Assembly: GCA_947631305.1 (NCBI GenBank)
Contig: CANRKV010000002.1
Span: 1-44,013, forward strand
DNA: 44,013 bases
From: an uncultured Jeotgalicoccus sp.
Lineage (GTDB): Bacteria > Bacillota > Bacilli > Staphylococcales > Salinicoccaceae
Reading direction: 5' to 3'
Shown: in pieces, positions 7,191 to 20,949 of the stretch
How positions within the stretch are numbered: position 1 is the first letter of the stretch
Layout: every line of letters starts with the position of its first letter
Notes under the pieces: model-generated
What the model was told of the DNA's origin: nothing
The model's database searches: none
The model's input: the letters and a program-made list of their open reading frames with translations, nothing else
Position numbers and translations under genes: made by a program

Positions 7191-7632
7191 ATTTTTCGCC
7201 AGTTTTAATATCTGAAATGGCAAATGTTATTTCGCACTGACACGCAACCTGTCCATCGACAGTTGCAACTGCCCAGCCTTTGCCTATCGGTCCGCGGAGT
7301 TTAGTAATTTCTACTGAAAGCTCCAAAGTGTCACCCGGTGTTACCTGCTTTTTGAATCGGCATTTATCAATACCGGCAAAGAACGCGAGCTTCCCTTTAA
7401 ATTCTTCCTGCTGCAGCAGCGCAACAGCACCTACCTGCGCAAGTGATTCTACTATCAGTACTCCGGGCATAACAGCGTAATCCGGGAAGTGCCCTTCAAA
7501 AAACGGTTCGTTCCCCGATACTTGTTTTATACCTTTACAGCTCTTACCCGGTTCTACTTCTGTAATTCTGTCTATAAGAAGGAACGGCGGGCGGTGCGGA
7601 ATTATTGCTTTGATCTGATCATATGTCAGCAT
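7189..7632 (-). CDS. fabZ: 3-hydroxyacyl-ACP dehydratase FabZ
   Basis: FabZ dehydrates beta-hydroxyacyl-ACP in type II fatty acid synthesis in the cytoplasm. The hotdog-fold active-site His is in [13 protein letters not shown] and the catalytic Glu in [24 protein letters not shown] is also typical. The track ORF starts at a TTG directly abutting the AGGGG ribosome binding site. The ATG four codons later (7632) gives 147 residues, close to the family's ~146, and acceptable spacing of 12 bases. The gene follows the small membrane protein gene, which ends just 8 bases upstream, so the two are probably co-transcribed with murA. Confidence 0.95.
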   Translation of the reverse strand: MLTYDQIKAIIPHRPPFLLIDRITEVEPGKSCKGIKQVSGNEPFFEGHFPDYAVMPGVLIVESLAQVGAVALLQQEEFKGKLAFFAGIDKCRFKKQVTPGDTLELSVEITKLRGPIGKGWAVATVDGQVACQCEITFAISDIKTGEK

Positions 7633-7640
7633 GTCTGTCG

Positions 7641-7829
7641 TCAACCCCTAGTTAAGTTAATGATATGTTCCCACGTTTCAATACGGAATACTCCAAATGG
7701 ATTATCCAGTATGCCGAAGCCAATCATCAGTCCTAAAAAGACGAGGACGATTGCGACGTAGAAAAACAGTAGAATTCTAACCAACAATGGGAACCTACGG
7801 TGAACGATTTTCTGTTGTTGTTCTGCCAT
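7641..7829 (-). CDS. Small membrane protein, EpuA family (annotated as RNA polymerase subunit beta)
   Basis: This 62-residue protein has one strong transmembrane segment (about residues 15-41, [21 protein letters not shown]). It is preceded by a basic stretch (KIVHRRFP) and followed by the conserved-looking tail [20 protein letters not shown]. These features match the short EpuA family (PF11772), often mis-named DNA-directed RNA polymerase subunit beta. Its function is unknown; membrane location is predicted. It sits between murA and fabZ, the same place as in Staphylococcus, with 12 bases to murA. No catalytic motif is visible. Confidence 0.8.
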   Translation of the reverse strand: MAEQQQKIVHRRFPLLVRILLFFYVAIVLVFLGLMIGFGILDNPFGVFRIETWEHIINLTRG

Positions 7830-7841
7830 AGTATTACCCCT

Positions 7842-9134
7842 TTACTTTGATGTCACCAAATGCTTATCAGAAGCGCTGTCGTTCACGCGTTCAATATCTG
7901 CACCAAGTGCTTTCAGTTTTTCATGGAAGCGCACGTAACCGCGGTCCAGATGCTGAAGTTCAGTTACAGAAGTATAACCTTCTGCTGCAAGGCCTGCAAG
8001 TACTAAAGCTGCGCCGGCTCTTAAATCTGACGCACGTACAGTCGCTCCATAAAGCTGGTTGCCGCCGCGGATGACCGCGTGATTATCTTCGAGTGAGATA
8101 TTAGCATTCATCGCTGAAAATTCTCTCACGTGCATAAAACGGTTCTCGAATATTGTTTCAGTAACGATACTCGTTCCCTCGATCGTCGTCAAGAGCGCCA
8201 TCATCTGACTTTGCATATCTGTCGGGAATCCCGGATGCGGCATTGTTTTAAGATCAGTCGGTTTATATTCCTCTGCAGGAATTACTCTCACATCATTGCC
8301 TTCTTCGACAAAGCGTATACCAACTTCTTCAAGCTTTGATACCACTGCAGATAAATGTTCAATAACAACATTCTTCAAAAGAATTTCACTGCGTGTAATC
8401 GCACCGGCAATCATGAATGTTCCTGCTTCGATACGGTCCGGAATTACAGTGTGTTCTGAACCATGCAGCTTCTCCACACCGATAATTTTAAGATGACCCG
8501 TACCTGCACCAATCACACGGCCGCCCATTGAATTAATGTAGTTCGCAAGATCCGTAATTTCAGGTTCCATCGCAGCGTTTTCAATGTGCGTTGTACCTTC
8601 AGCCAGACTCGCTGCCATCATTAAGTTCTGAGTCGCGCCGACACTTGGGAAATCCATATGAATTTTAGTGCCCTGAAGACGGCCGTCAATTTTACCTTCT
8701 ATATAGCCTGCAGCCTGTTCGAAAGATACACCCATTTTTTCAAGACCTTTAATGTGCTGCTCAATCGGACGTGAACCGATTGCACAGCCTCCCGGCATAG
8801 CAATATTACAGTAGCCGTAACGGCTTAATAATGGACCCATGACAAGCATGCTTGCACGCATTTTACTAACTAATTCATATGGTGCGATACAATTCAATTC
8901 TCCGCTCGCATCGATAACAACACTATTTTTTTCAGCCGATGCTTCTGCACCGAGCGTAGTAATTAATTTTGTTAATGTATTTACATCTGATAATTCGGGT
9001 ACATTTTTAATTATTGAGCGTCCTTCGCCAGCCAGCAGCGATGCTGCCAGAATTGGCAAGACTGCATTTTTGGCTCCTTCAATCTCAACAGAGCCAGACA
9101 GCTTTTGTCCGCCCTTTACAATGATTTTATCCAT
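7842..9134 (-). CDS. murA: UDP-N-acetylglucosamine 1-carboxyvinyltransferase MurA
   Basis: MurA transfers enolpyruvate from PEP to UDP-GlcNAc, the first committed step of peptidoglycan synthesis. The 430-residue protein has the Lys-Asn pair in EGAKNAV (residues 22-23) and the catalytic, fosfomycin-targeted Cys at about residue 117 in [15 protein letters not shown]. Both copies in this window keep this Cys. This copy sits between fabZ and the atp operon, the position of murA (murAA) in Staphylococcus; the copy at 27.1 kb is murZ. The C terminus carries an extra acidic/serine tail ([11 protein letters not shown]). It is transcribed toward the EpuA and fabZ genes. Confidence 0.96.
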   Translation of the reverse strand: MDKIIVKGGQKLSGSVEIEGAKNAVLPILAASLLAGEGRSIIKNVPELSDVNTLTKLITTLGAEASAEKNSVVIDASGELNCIAPYELVSKMRASMLVMGPLLSRYGYCNIAMPGGCAIGSRPIEQHIKGLEKMGVSFEQAAGYIEGKIDGRLQGTKIHMDFPSVGATQNLMMAASLAEGTTHIENAAMEPEITDLANYINSMGGRVIGAGTGHLKIIGVEKLHGSEHTVIPDRIEAGTFMIAGAITRSEILLKNVVIEHLSAVVSKLEEVGIRFVEEGNDVRVIPAEEYKPTDLKTMPHPGFPTDMQSQMMALLTTIEGTSIVTETIFENRFMHVREFSAMNANISLEDNHAVIRGGNQLYGATVRASDLRAGAALVLAGLAAEGYTSVTELQHLDRGYVRFHEKLKALGADIERVNDSASDKHLVTSK

Positions 9135-9204
9135 CTTCTCACTCCATATTTCTCTATACCATTCATTATAATAATACGGTGTTTAGGTATCACTTGTAAA
9201 GCAA

Positions 9205-9435
9205 TTAGCTGAACATGAGCGCTGCTTCCTGTGTATATCTAAAGATGTCCATGATAAAGTTGCTCATCGCTGTTCCTAATAAGACACTCAGCATGATAAG
9301 CACCAGGCGAATTCGTCCGACCTCACCTTTATTAAATAAATTTTCAATCCTTATTCCCTGTAATACCCAGAATGCAAGACCGATACACAAAATATGCAGA
9401 ATAATATGCATTAAAGCGAACTGAGAAAAGCCCAA
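9205..9435 (-). CDS. ywzB: DUF1146 family membrane protein (YwzB-like)
   Basis: This 76-residue protein has two hydrophobic segments (about residues 8-26 and 44-66) joined by a charged loop, ENLFNKGEVGRIRLV, matching the DUF1146/YwzB family. Its function is unknown. It begins with TTG (MGFSQFALMHI), chosen because a strong GGGAGGAGGAAT ribosome binding site lies at proper distance and no in-frame ATG fits. It lies between murA and atpC, the same position as in Staphylococcus and Bacillus. The atpC terminator ends only about 20 bases upstream, leaving no room for a normal promoter, so expression probably depends on terminator read-through or on a promoter inside atpC. Confidence 0.85.
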   Translation of the reverse strand: MGFSQFALMHIILHILCIGLAFWVLQGIRIENLFNKGEVGRIRLVLIMLSVLLGTAMSNFIMDIFRYTQEAALMFS

Positions 9436-9455
9436 AGAAATTCCTCCTCCCGATA

Positions 9456-9484
9456 AAAAAAAGACTGGAAGGTCCAGTCTTTTA
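9456..9484 (-). terminator. atp operon terminator
   Basis: Minus strand AAAGACTGGA-CC-TTCCAGTCTTT has a near-perfect stem and tiny loop followed by a long T run. It starts 8 bases after the atpC stop. Confidence 0.92.
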
Positions 9485-9491
9485 GTTTGAA

Positions 9492-9896
9492 TTAATATTT
9501 AGATACTTCTAAACGGTTAACCGCACGCTGTAATGCCAGTTCTGCACGATACGTATCGACACGTTCATCCTGCGATTCTAAAAGCAGCTGTTCTGCTCTC
9601 ACTTTCGCAGATTCTGCACGTTCGGAATCAATATCTTTTGAAAACTCGCCAGCCTGCACAAGTACTGTAATCTGTTCAGGTCTGATTTCTGCAAACCCTT
9701 CAGAAACAGCCAGGTATTCGAATTTACCGTTTATTTTAACACGAAGGACACCTATTTTAAGCGGTGTTACAGTCGGAATATGACCGGCCATCACACCAAG
9801 CTCACCCTGTTTAGTTTGAAGAACAACGATTTCCGAATCTTCTTCGTGGAAAACAGAACCGTTAGGAGTAACTACATCAAGTGCAATTGTTGCCAT
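9492..9896 (-). CDS. atpC: ATP synthase F1 subunit epsilon
   Basis: The epsilon subunit forms part of the central stalk and can inhibit ATP hydrolysis. The 134 residues comprise an N-terminal beta-sandwich (TIALDVVTPNGSVFHEED, GELGVMAGHIPTVTPL) and a C-terminal helical hairpin rich in Ala/Arg/Glu (ERAESAKVRAEQLLLESQ...LALQRAVNRLEVSK). It is the last gene of the operon, 16 bases after atpD, and is followed at once by a strong terminator. Length and motifs are ordinary for Bacillota. Confidence 0.96.
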   Translation of the reverse strand: MATIALDVVTPNGSVFHEEDSEIVVLQTKQGELGVMAGHIPTVTPLKIGVLRVKINGKFEYLAVSEGFAEIRPEQITVLVQAGEFSKDIDSERAESAKVRAEQLLLESQDERVDTYRAELALQRAVNRLEVSKY

Positions 9897-9912
9897 GTTT
9901 TACCCTCCCGTT

Positions 9913-11328
<1,416 letters not shown>

Positions 11329-11349
11329 TTAATTTCCTCCTAATCTCAA

Positions 11350-12237
<888 letters not shown>

Positions 12238-12255
12238 TTAGTAATTACTTACTTC

Positions 12256-13779
<1,524 letters not shown>

Positions 13780-14322
13780 TTAGCTATTCGCATGTTCTTT
13801 AAAATTATTTCTGATACCGTCTAACTGGTTTCGTACAGAACCGTCGTAAACTTTCGAACCTAGAAGCACGCGTACGCCGCCAATAAGTTCTTCATTAATT
13901 TCATTCGTAATAAGCAGCTTTTCATAACCTGTTTTATCAATAAATATCTGACCGAGCTGATCCAGCTCTTCTGCAGATAATTTGTAAACTGACTCCACTG
14001 TTACACGAGCCTGATTATGGCTTTCATCATATAGTGATAAGAACTCGCTGTGTATTTCTTCGAGTAATGACATGTGTTTTTTATCCGACAGGATGCGCAG
14101 CAGGTTTAAGAGAAGTCTGTCGCTTTTACCAAATGCTGCTTCTACCGCTGCCGTTCTTTTATCACGCGTAATCTTCGGGTTATCCATGAATTCGATAAAG
14201 TTCTCCACTGAAGCTGCTGCTTCAGATACTTCAAAGAAATCAGCTTTAACATTCTCAAGATTATCGTGCTGCACTGCTACATCGAACAAAGCGCTGGCGT
14301 ATTTTTGACTGATGTTAGCCAT
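13780..14322 (-). CDS. atpH: ATP synthase F1 subunit delta
   Basis: The delta subunit links the top of F1 to the b-subunit stator. The 180 residues begin ISQKYASALFDVAVQ, typical of the OSCP/delta family, and end in GGVRVLLGSKVYDGSVRNQL, the conserved C-terminal block. The start codon abuts the atpF stop, so translation is likely coupled. Its sequence is more variable than alpha or beta, as expected. Confidence 0.96.
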   Translation of the reverse strand: MANISQKYASALFDVAVQHDNLENVKADFFEVSEAAASVENFIEFMDNPKITRDKRTAAVEAAFGKSDRLLLNLLRILSDKKHMSLLEEIHSEFLSLYDESHNQARVTVESVYKLSAEELDQLGQIFIDKTGYEKLLITNEINEELIGGVRVLLGSKVYDGSVRNQLDGIRNNFKEHANS

Positions 14323-14840
14323 TATTTATCGCCTGCTTCCTGTAAGTAGTTCTGAACGAGGTTTTTCTGATCTTCTGAGTTAAGTTCCTTGCGGATCATC
14401 TTCTCTGCAATCAGTACTGAAAGTTCAGCAACCTGGTCGTTGATATCGCGGACTGCTTTTTCTTTTTCTCTTTCAATATCAGTCTTCGCTTCTGTCATCA
14501 GTTGAGAAGAACGCGCCTCAGCATCTCTGATGATCGACTCTTGTTCTTTCTTCGCCTGACTTTTAGCGTTTTCCATAAGTTCAGAGATTTCAGCCTGCGT
14601 TGATTTCAGCAGTGCGTCGTTCTCTTCTTTTAAGCGTTCAGCTTCTAATTTTCTGTTTTCAGCAAAATCAATATCATCATGGATTAGTTGTTCACGGTCA
14701 TCCATAACTTTCTTAACTGGTTTCCACACATAGTATGACAATACTGCAAGCAGCGTCAGAAAACTCGCGAGTAGAACAAGCGATGTTCCAACAGCCGTGC
14801 CCATAGTTTCACCAGCAGCACCTAAAATTAATAGTTCCAC
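14322..14840 (-). CDS. atpF: ATP synthase Fo subunit b
   Basis: The b subunit is the peripheral stalk: one N-terminal membrane anchor (about residues 15-38, VGTSLVLLASFLTLLAVLSYYVW) followed by VKKVMDDRE and a long charged right-handed coiled coil (about 45-165) rich in Glu, Lys and Ala. Length 172 is normal. About 100 bases separate it from atpE, the largest gap in the operon, and that gap contains a strong hairpin. It ends at the atpH start. Confidence 0.96.
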   Translation of the reverse strand: MELLILGAAGETMGTAVGTSLVLLASFLTLLAVLSYYVWKPVKKVMDDREQLIHDDIDFAENRKLEAERLKEENDALLKSTQAEISELMENAKSQAKKEQESIIRDAEARSSQLMTEAKTDIEREKEKAVRDINDQVAELSVLIAEKMIRKELNSEDQKNLVQNYLQEAGDK

Positions 14841-14898
14841 CTATGTACACTCCTTTCAAAAAAGTCTCTAACTCTCGTAGTTATTTACATAATAAGAT

Positions 14899-14925
14899 GG
14901 CGAAATCTTCAAATAAGACTTCGCC
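14899..14925 (-). other. Intercistronic hairpin between atpE and atpF
   Basis: Minus-strand GGCGAAGTCTT and AAGATTTCGCC form an 11-bp stem (one G-T pair) with a 5-base loop, about 15 bases after the atpE stop. No T run follows, so it is not a classic terminator. It could stabilise the 3' end of processed atpE mRNA or partly attenuate, matching the need for many c subunits per complex (inference). Confidence 0.65.
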
Positions 14926-14939
14926 TTATATAACGACTC

Positions 14940-15194
<255 letters not shown>

Positions 15195-15202
15195 TTATTA
15201 TA

Positions 15203-16304
<1,102 letters not shown>

Positions 16305-16328
16305 TGTCTTTTACGACTCCCCGTGTAA

Positions 16329-16354
16329 TGTAACTTGTTGTGAAAACAATTACA
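16329..16354 (-). promoter_or_regulatory. Imperfect palindrome in the atp operon leader
   Basis: TGTAA(n)TTGTT and AACAA(n)TTACA arms form an imperfect 26-base palindrome immediately downstream of the predicted transcription start. It could be a small hairpin or an operator for a repressor. It does not match the Rex consensus. Confidence 0.3.
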
Positions 16355-16364
16355 TACTCTAATG

Positions 16365-16393
16365 ATTTTATAGGAGCGCAATTTTTGTGTCAA
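16365..16393 (-). promoter_or_regulatory. atp operon promoter
   Basis: Minus strand TTGACA and TAAAAT are separated by exactly 17 bases, giving a near-consensus sigma-A promoter about 60 bases upstream of atpI. No terminator was seen after mnaA, so read-through from mnaA may add to expression. Confidence 0.85.
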
Positions 16394-16429
16394 CAAAATA
16401 TGGAAATTTTAACAACATGTTCACATTTG

Positions 16430-17569
16430 CTAATCATTTACAGAGAAACTGATAGGTTTTTCTTTAGTTATTCCATAATAATACTTTATGTTGTCGCAAA
16501 TTCTGCGTGAAGCCTGTCCGTCACCGTATGGATTTTGCGTCTGTGACATTTTATTATAAATTTCTTCATCTGTCAGCAGTTCTTTTGTCATGTTGTAAAT
16601 GTTTTCCTGCTCAATACCCGCAAGTTTAAGTGTGCCTGCTTTAACGCCTTCAGGACGTTCAGTAGTGTCGCGCAGTACAAGTACAGGTTTCCCGAGTGAA
16701 GGTGCTTCTTCCTGCACCCCGCCCGAGTCAGTTAAAATCAGGTGGCTTCTTGCAGCAAAGTTATGAAAATCAAGTACATCAAGCGGCTCAATTAATTCAA
16801 TGCGCTCGTGATTGCCTAAATACTGCTGTGCAATTTCACGCACTTTAGGGTTTTTATGCATTGGATAAACGACAGTCACATCTTCAAACTCGTCAACAAT
16901 CTGACGGACCGCACCGAAAATGTTATGCATCGGCTGACCGATATTTTCACGTCGGTGCGCTGTTAAAAGCACAACTTTGTTGTCTTTATGTTTTTCGATG
17001 ATGTCGCTGTGATAGTTTTCATCAACTGTTGTTGCCAGGGCGTCGATTGCAGTGTTGCCTGTAACTGAAATTTTTGTATCATCTTTTGCTTCATTCAGCA
17101 GATTCTGACGTGCATCTTCTGTCGGTGAGAAATGAAGATCTGCTAAAACACCTGTCATCTGACGGTTAGCTTCTTCAGGGAATGGTGAATATTTGTTATG
17201 AGTGCGGAGACCTGCTTCAACATGGCCGATATCCACTTCATTGTAAAACGCAGCCAGTGAACCCGCGAATGTTGTCGTCGTATCACCGTGCACTAAAATC
17301 ATATCCGGTTTTACTTCTTTAATAACTGATTCGAGACCGTTAATTACACGTCCTGTAACTTCTGACAATGTTTGGCCCGCTTTCATAATATTCAAGTCGT
17401 AATCAGGTGTAATATCGAAAGTTGTCAGTACCTGGTCAAGCATCTCTCTATGCTGTGCAGTAACTACTACAACCGGTTCAATATCTTCATCTTTTTTCAT
17501 TTCGAGTACAAGCGGAGCCATTTTAATAGCTTCGGGTCTCGTACCGAAAATCGCCATAATTTTTTTCAT
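16430..17569 (-). CDS. mnaA: UDP-N-acetylglucosamine 2-epimerase (non-hydrolysing)
   Basis: This enzyme interconverts UDP-GlcNAc and UDP-ManNAc, supplying ManNAc for the wall teichoic acid linkage unit and other surface glycans. The 379 residues include FGTRPEAIKMAPL at the N terminus, HGDTTTTFAGSLAAF, GHVEAGLRT (allosteric/active-site His-Glu) and TDSGGVQEEAPSLGKPV near the C terminus. An AGGAG ribosome binding site precedes the ATG, 19 bases after upp. The upp-mnaA-atpI order matches Staphylococcus. Confidence 0.95.
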   Translation of the reverse strand: MKKIMAIFGTRPEAIKMAPLVLEMKKDEDIEPVVVVTAQHREMLDQVLTTFDITPDYDLNIMKAGQTLSEVTGRVINGLESVIKEVKPDMILVHGDTTTTFAGSLAAFYNEVDIGHVEAGLRTHNKYSPFPEEANRQMTGVLADLHFSPTEDARQNLLNEAKDDTKISVTGNTAIDALATTVDENYHSDIIEKHKDNKVVLLTAHRRENIGQPMHNIFGAVRQIVDEFEDVTVVYPMHKNPKVREIAQQYLGNHERIELIEPLDVLDFHNFAARSHLILTDSGGVQEEAPSLGKPVLVLRDTTERPEGVKAGTLKLAGIEQENIYNMTKELLTDEEIYNKMSQTQNPYGDGQASRRICDNIKYYYGITKEKPISFSVND

Positions 17570-17588
17570 AACAATCTCCTATGATTTA

Positions 17589-18218
17589 TTATCGTGTACC
17601 AAATAATCTGTCGCCGGCATCGCCTAATCCGGGAACAATGTAACTCTTCTCATTCAATTTCTCATCGAGTGCTGCGATATAAATATCCACATCCGGGTGT
17701 GCTTCTTTTAATACTTCTACACCTTCCGGCGCTGCAATCAGACAAATGAAACGAATTTTTGTCGCTCCATGTTTTTTAACTGCAGTAATTGCTTCTACCG
17801 CTGATGCACCTGTAGCAAGCATCGGGTCGATAACAAAAATATCACGTTCTTCAATATCTCCCGGGAACTTCGCATAGTATTCAACAGCTTTCAGTGTTTC
17901 AGGATCCCGGTACAATCCGATATGACCGACACGGGCTGATGGAATAAGTTTTAAAATACCATCCTGCATACCAAGACCCGCGCGTAAAATTGGGACAATA
18001 CCCAGTTTTTTTCCGCTCAGGCGCTTAGCTGTAGTTTCCTGAACCGGTGTCTGTACTGACACATCTTCGAGTGTAAGATCTCTCGTTACCTCATAAGCCA
18101 TAAGCATACCCACTTCATCGACCAATTCTCTGAATTCTTTAGTCGACGTGTTTTCGTCACGGATATAGCTCATTTTATGCTGGATTAACGGATGATCCAT
18201 TACTTGTATCTTTGACAT
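17589..18218 (-). CDS. upp: Uracil phosphoribosyltransferase Upp
   Basis: Upp salvages uracil with PRPP to make UMP. The 209 residues contain the PRPP loop [13 protein letters not shown] and the uracil-binding C terminus [34 protein letters not shown] is also diagnostic. A GTGGAGGAAG ribosome binding site precedes the ATG. The hairpin with a T run lying directly upstream could terminate glyA transcripts or attenuate upp. Confidence 0.97.
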   Translation of the reverse strand: MSKIQVMDHPLIQHKMSYIRDENTSTKEFRELVDEVGMLMAYEVTRDLTLEDVSVQTPVQETTAKRLSGKKLGIVPILRAGLGMQDGILKLIPSARVGHIGLYRDPETLKAVEYYAKFPGDIEERDIFVIDPMLATGASAVEAITAVKKHGATKIRFICLIAAPEGVEVLKEAHPDVDIYIAALDEKLNEKSYIVPGLGDAGDRLFGTR

Positions 18219-18235
18219 ATATCTTCCTCCACTCC

Positions 18236-18263
18236 AAAAATTAACCGGATGATCCCATCCGGT
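18236..18263 (-). terminator. Hairpin between glyA and upp (terminator or attenuator)
   Basis: AACCGGATG and CATCCGGTT form a perfect stem with a 4-base loop, followed on the minus strand by AATTTTT. The T run ends just upstream of the upp ribosome binding site. Partial read-through would place upp in the glyA operon. Confidence 0.75.
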
Positions 18264-18280
18264 ATATATTATAACGCAGT

Positions 18281-19516
18281 TTATTTGTATAGTGGATACT
18301 TTCCTGTTAATTTAGTAACTTTATCTGCAATTCCATCAAGATTCTCTTCATTTTTAACTCGCGTCAGTGTTTCAACGATAATCTGACCAACTTCTGTCAT
18401 ATCTTCTGTTGTAAATCCGCGCGTAGTCATCGCCGGTGTTCCGAGACGGATACCGCTCGTGACGAATGGTGATGCTTCGTCAAACGGAATCGTATTTTTA
18501 TTCACAGTAATACCGACTTCATCAAGTGCTTCTTCAGCAGCTTTTCCTGTTAAACCGAAAGTCTTAACGTCAACGAGTACGAGATGGTTATCCGTCATAC
18601 CTGAAACGATGCGGAGTCCGCCGTCAGCAAGTGACTCTGCCAATGCTTTTGCATTGTCCAGAACATGCTGCTGGTATTCTTTAAATTCCGGCTGCAGTGC
18701 TTCGCCGAATGCCACAGCTTTCGCTCCGATAACGTGCATTAACGGTCCGCCCTGAATACCCGGGAAGATATTTTTATCAACAGCTTTAGCATGTTCTGCA
18801 GTCGTTAAAATTAATCCTCCGCGCGGTCCGCGTAATGTTTTATGAGTTGTTGATGTTACGAAATCAGCATGCGGTACCGGGTTCGGGTGCAGTCCTGCTG
18901 CAACGAGTCCTGCAATATGTGCCATATCTACTAATAAATAAGCACCGACTGCATCAGCGATTTCACGGAACTTTTTAAAGTCCAGTGTTTTAACGTATGC
19001 ACTCCCGCCGGCAACAATCATTTTAGGCTGTTCTTCTTTAGCGATTTCCATCACTTTATCGTAATCGATTATCTCAGTGTCTTTTTCAACACCGTAAGAC
19101 ACGAAGTTAAACAGCTTGCCGCTGAAGTTTACAGGTGAACCGTGCGTTAAATGTCCGCCGTGTGATAAATCCATACCAAGCACCTTGTCTCCCGGCTCAA
19201 GAACTGAAAAGTATACTGCCATATTTGCCTGAGAGCCTGAGTGCGGCTGCACGTTGGCATGTTCTGCCCCAAATATTTCTTTTGCACGGTCACGTGCAAG
19301 GTTTTCCACAACGTCTACATGCTCACATCCGCCGTAGTAGCGTTTCCCCGGATATCCTTCTGCATATTTGTTCGTTAAAATAGAACCCTGCGCTTCCAGT
19401 ACTGCAGGTGAAACGAAGTTTTCGCTCGCGATAAGTTCGATGTTGTTATTTTGTCTTTCAAGTTCTTTCTCAATAACTTCCTGTACTTGTGGATCTTGTG
19501 ATTTAATATTAGACAT
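18281..19516 (-). CDS. glyA: Serine hydroxymethyltransferase GlyA
   Basis: This PLP enzyme converts serine and tetrahydrofolate to glycine and 5,10-methylene-THF, the main one-carbon source. The PLP Lys is in [14 protein letters not shown] (about residue 226). [29 protein letters not shown] and [13 protein letters not shown] are further signatures. Length 411 is normal. It follows ywlG by about 13 bases and ends at the glyA/upp hairpin. Confidence 0.98.
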   Translation of the reverse strand: MSNIKSQDPQVQEVIEKELERQNNNIELIASENFVSPAVLEAQGSILTNKYAEGYPGKRYYGGCEHVDVVENLARDRAKEIFGAEHANVQPHSGSQANMAVYFSVLEPGDKVLGMDLSHGGHLTHGSPVNFSGKLFNFVSYGVEKDTEIIDYDKVMEIAKEEQPKMIVAGGSAYVKTLDFKKFREIADAVGAYLLVDMAHIAGLVAAGLHPNPVPHADFVTSTTHKTLRGPRGGLILTTAEHAKAVDKNIFPGIQGGPLMHVIGAKAVAFGEALQPEFKEYQQHVLDNAKALAESLADGGLRIVSGMTDNHLVLVDVKTFGLTGKAAEEALDEVGITVNKNTIPFDEASPFVTSGIRLGTPAMTTRGFTTEDMTEVGQIIVETLTRVKNEENLDGIADKVTKLTGKYPLYK

Positions 19517-19529
19517 TGTGTTCTCCCCT

Positions 19530-20078
19530 TTATTTATAATGCGCTCTTGGTCCGCCGACTAATTTCGGACGGGTTGTTGCTATCGTCACAACTGCTTCGC
19601 CAACTGTTTTAACAGACGTTCTCACCGGTATCGCAACATGTTTTAAATGCATGCCGATCAGTGTCTGGCCAATATCAATGCCGCGGTCTGCAGTAACAGA
19701 TTCAACGACAACGGAATCCGCAATTTCTTTATAAGCAAGTTCGCTTAAACTGCCTCCCGCTTCTTTGTGCGGCACTACTGTAACTTCTTCCAGCTTCAAT
19801 GCTTCCATCGTGTGTCTTGAAGTTGTCAGAGAGCGGTTAATATGCTCGCATCCCTGAAATAACAAATGCATCTTTTCCCTGGCTGCAATTTCAGAGAAGT
19901 GGCTGTATATAACTTCTGCCGCTTCATCCGAACTGCTTTTGCCGATGTGCTTCCCTACAGTTTCCGATGTCGAACATCCGATAACGAGCACTTTCTCCGG
20001 CGTAAAAAATTCTGCTTCATATAAATCATCAGTCAGTGTCTGTAAATCATTCTTCAATCTTACAAACGCGTCTTTCAT
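19530..20078 (-). CDS. ywlG: DUF436/TIGR01440 family protein YwlG
   Basis: This conserved Bacillota protein has unknown function. The track ORF begins at a TTG inside the ribosome binding site. The ATG at 20078 ([12 protein letters not shown]) has GAGG at 9 bases and gives 182 residues, matching the family. Conserved-looking blocks are [30 protein letters not shown] and [18 protein letters not shown]. It overlaps the rpiB 3' end by 32 bases, which implies translational coupling. No membrane segment is visible. Confidence 0.88.
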   Translation of the reverse strand: MKDAFVRLKNDLQTLTDDLYEAEFFTPEKVLVIGCSTSETVGKHIGKSSSDEAAEVIYSHFSEIAAREKMHLLFQGCEHINRSLTTSRHTMEALKLEEVTVVPHKEAGGSLSELAYKEIADSVVVESVTADRGIDIGQTLIGMHLKHVAIPVRTSVKTVGEAVVTIATTRPKLVGGPRAHYK

Positions 20079-20475
20079 GTCTACCACCCTCAAATTCAGT
20101 GTTCAGCCATGTGTCCACCACTTCAAGTGCAAGACCCGGGCCGATAACTCTTTCACCCATCGCGAGTACATTGGAATCATTATGTGCGCGTGTTGCTTTT
20201 GCTGAAAACGTATCGTGTACGAGCGCACAGCGAATACCTTTTGTTTTATTTGCAGTAATATTCATACCGATACCGGTACCGCAAATTAAAATACCTTTAT
20301 CATATTCTCCCGCAGCTACTTTTTCTGCGACCGGCTTAGCATAATCCGGATAATCCACAGAGTCCGCATTGTCGGGTCCAAGATCCGTAAAATCAATTTT
20401 ATTTTCAGTTAAATATTCCGTAACGGCCTTTTTTAAATTGAGCCCGCCATGGTCGGATGCAATCACAACTTTCAT
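20047..20475 (-). CDS. rpiB: Ribose-5-phosphate isomerase B (RpiB/LacAB family)
   Basis: It interconverts ribose 5-phosphate and ribulose 5-phosphate, or acts as a LacB-like sugar phosphate isomerase. The 142 residues start KVVIASDHGGLNLKKAV. They contain the catalytic Cys and anion loop in ILICGTGIGMNITANK and the ALVHDTFSAKATRAHND segment. In B. subtilis the syntenic gene is ywlF. An AAGGAGATGAGTG ribosome binding site supports the start. The gene is in the ywlE-rpiB-ywlG-glyA run. Confidence 0.94.
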   Translation of the reverse strand: MKVVIASDHGGLNLKKAVTEYLTENKIDFTDLGPDNADSVDYPDYAKPVAEKVAAGEYDKGILICGTGIGMNITANKTKGIRCALVHDTFSAKATRAHNDSNVLAMGERVIGPGLALEVVDTWLNTEFEGGRHERRVCKIEE

Positions 20476-20538
20476 ACACTCATCTCCTTAAAATATATTA
20501 TAACCATCAGTATTAAGAGTTTCAAAAGATTACCGGGT

Positions 20539-20949
20539 TTACCAGTTAAATTTATCAATGTATTTTTGCAGATGCATAAATACTTCTTCGTATTGCGCTG
20601 TTGTTCCGCCGTATGGGTCGGGTATGTTTTTCATTTCACCGTCCGCATATTCGGATATGAGTTTGACATCCGCTTGTGGAAAGTTTTCCAGAATTGCATT
20701 CTTATGACTGCTCCCCATAACGAGCAGCGTGCTGTTTTCAGTATCCCCTTGTGTCAGCTGTTCAGGCTTTGACGGCACCGGCAATCCTGCCTCTTCTATA
20801 ATAGACAGCGACTGACTGCTCGTCTCGCTGCTTACAACATAGAGTCCGCGTGATGAAATATCCATATGCGGATACTTCATGCGTGCGTAGCTTTCCGCCA
20901 GCGGACTGCGGCACGTATTCCCTGTACAGACAAAAATAATTTTATTCAC
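20539..20949 (-). CDS. ywlE: Low-molecular-weight phosphatase YwlE (likely protein arginine phosphatase)
   Basis: This cytoplasmic enzyme likely removes phosphate from arginine residues, opposing the McsB kinase. The P-loop is FVCTGNTCRSPLAE, with the Thr before the second Cys that in YwlE selects phospho-Arg over phospho-Tyr (established for B. subtilis). The general-acid Asp is in IPDPYGG. At 136 residues it is slightly shorter than the ~150 of YwlE. The 3' end of sua5 overlaps its start by 8 bases. Confidence 0.9.
   Translation of the reverse strand: MNKIIFVCTGNTCRSPLAESYARMKYPHMDISSRGLYVVSSETSSQSLSIIEEAGLPVPSKPEQLTQGDTENSTLLVMGSSHKNAILENFPQADVKLISEYADGEMKNIPDPYGGTTAQYEEVFMHLQKYIDKFNW

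Noticed and set aside
16329-16354. Rex (TTGTGA-N6-TCACAA) operator at the atp leader
   Set aside because: Only one half resembles the Rex site; the second half reads CAATTACA instead of TCACAA.
18268-18273. TATAAT at the glyA end as upp promoter
   Set aside because: No acceptable -35 lies at 16-18 bases, and the glyA/upp hairpin lies between it and upp.
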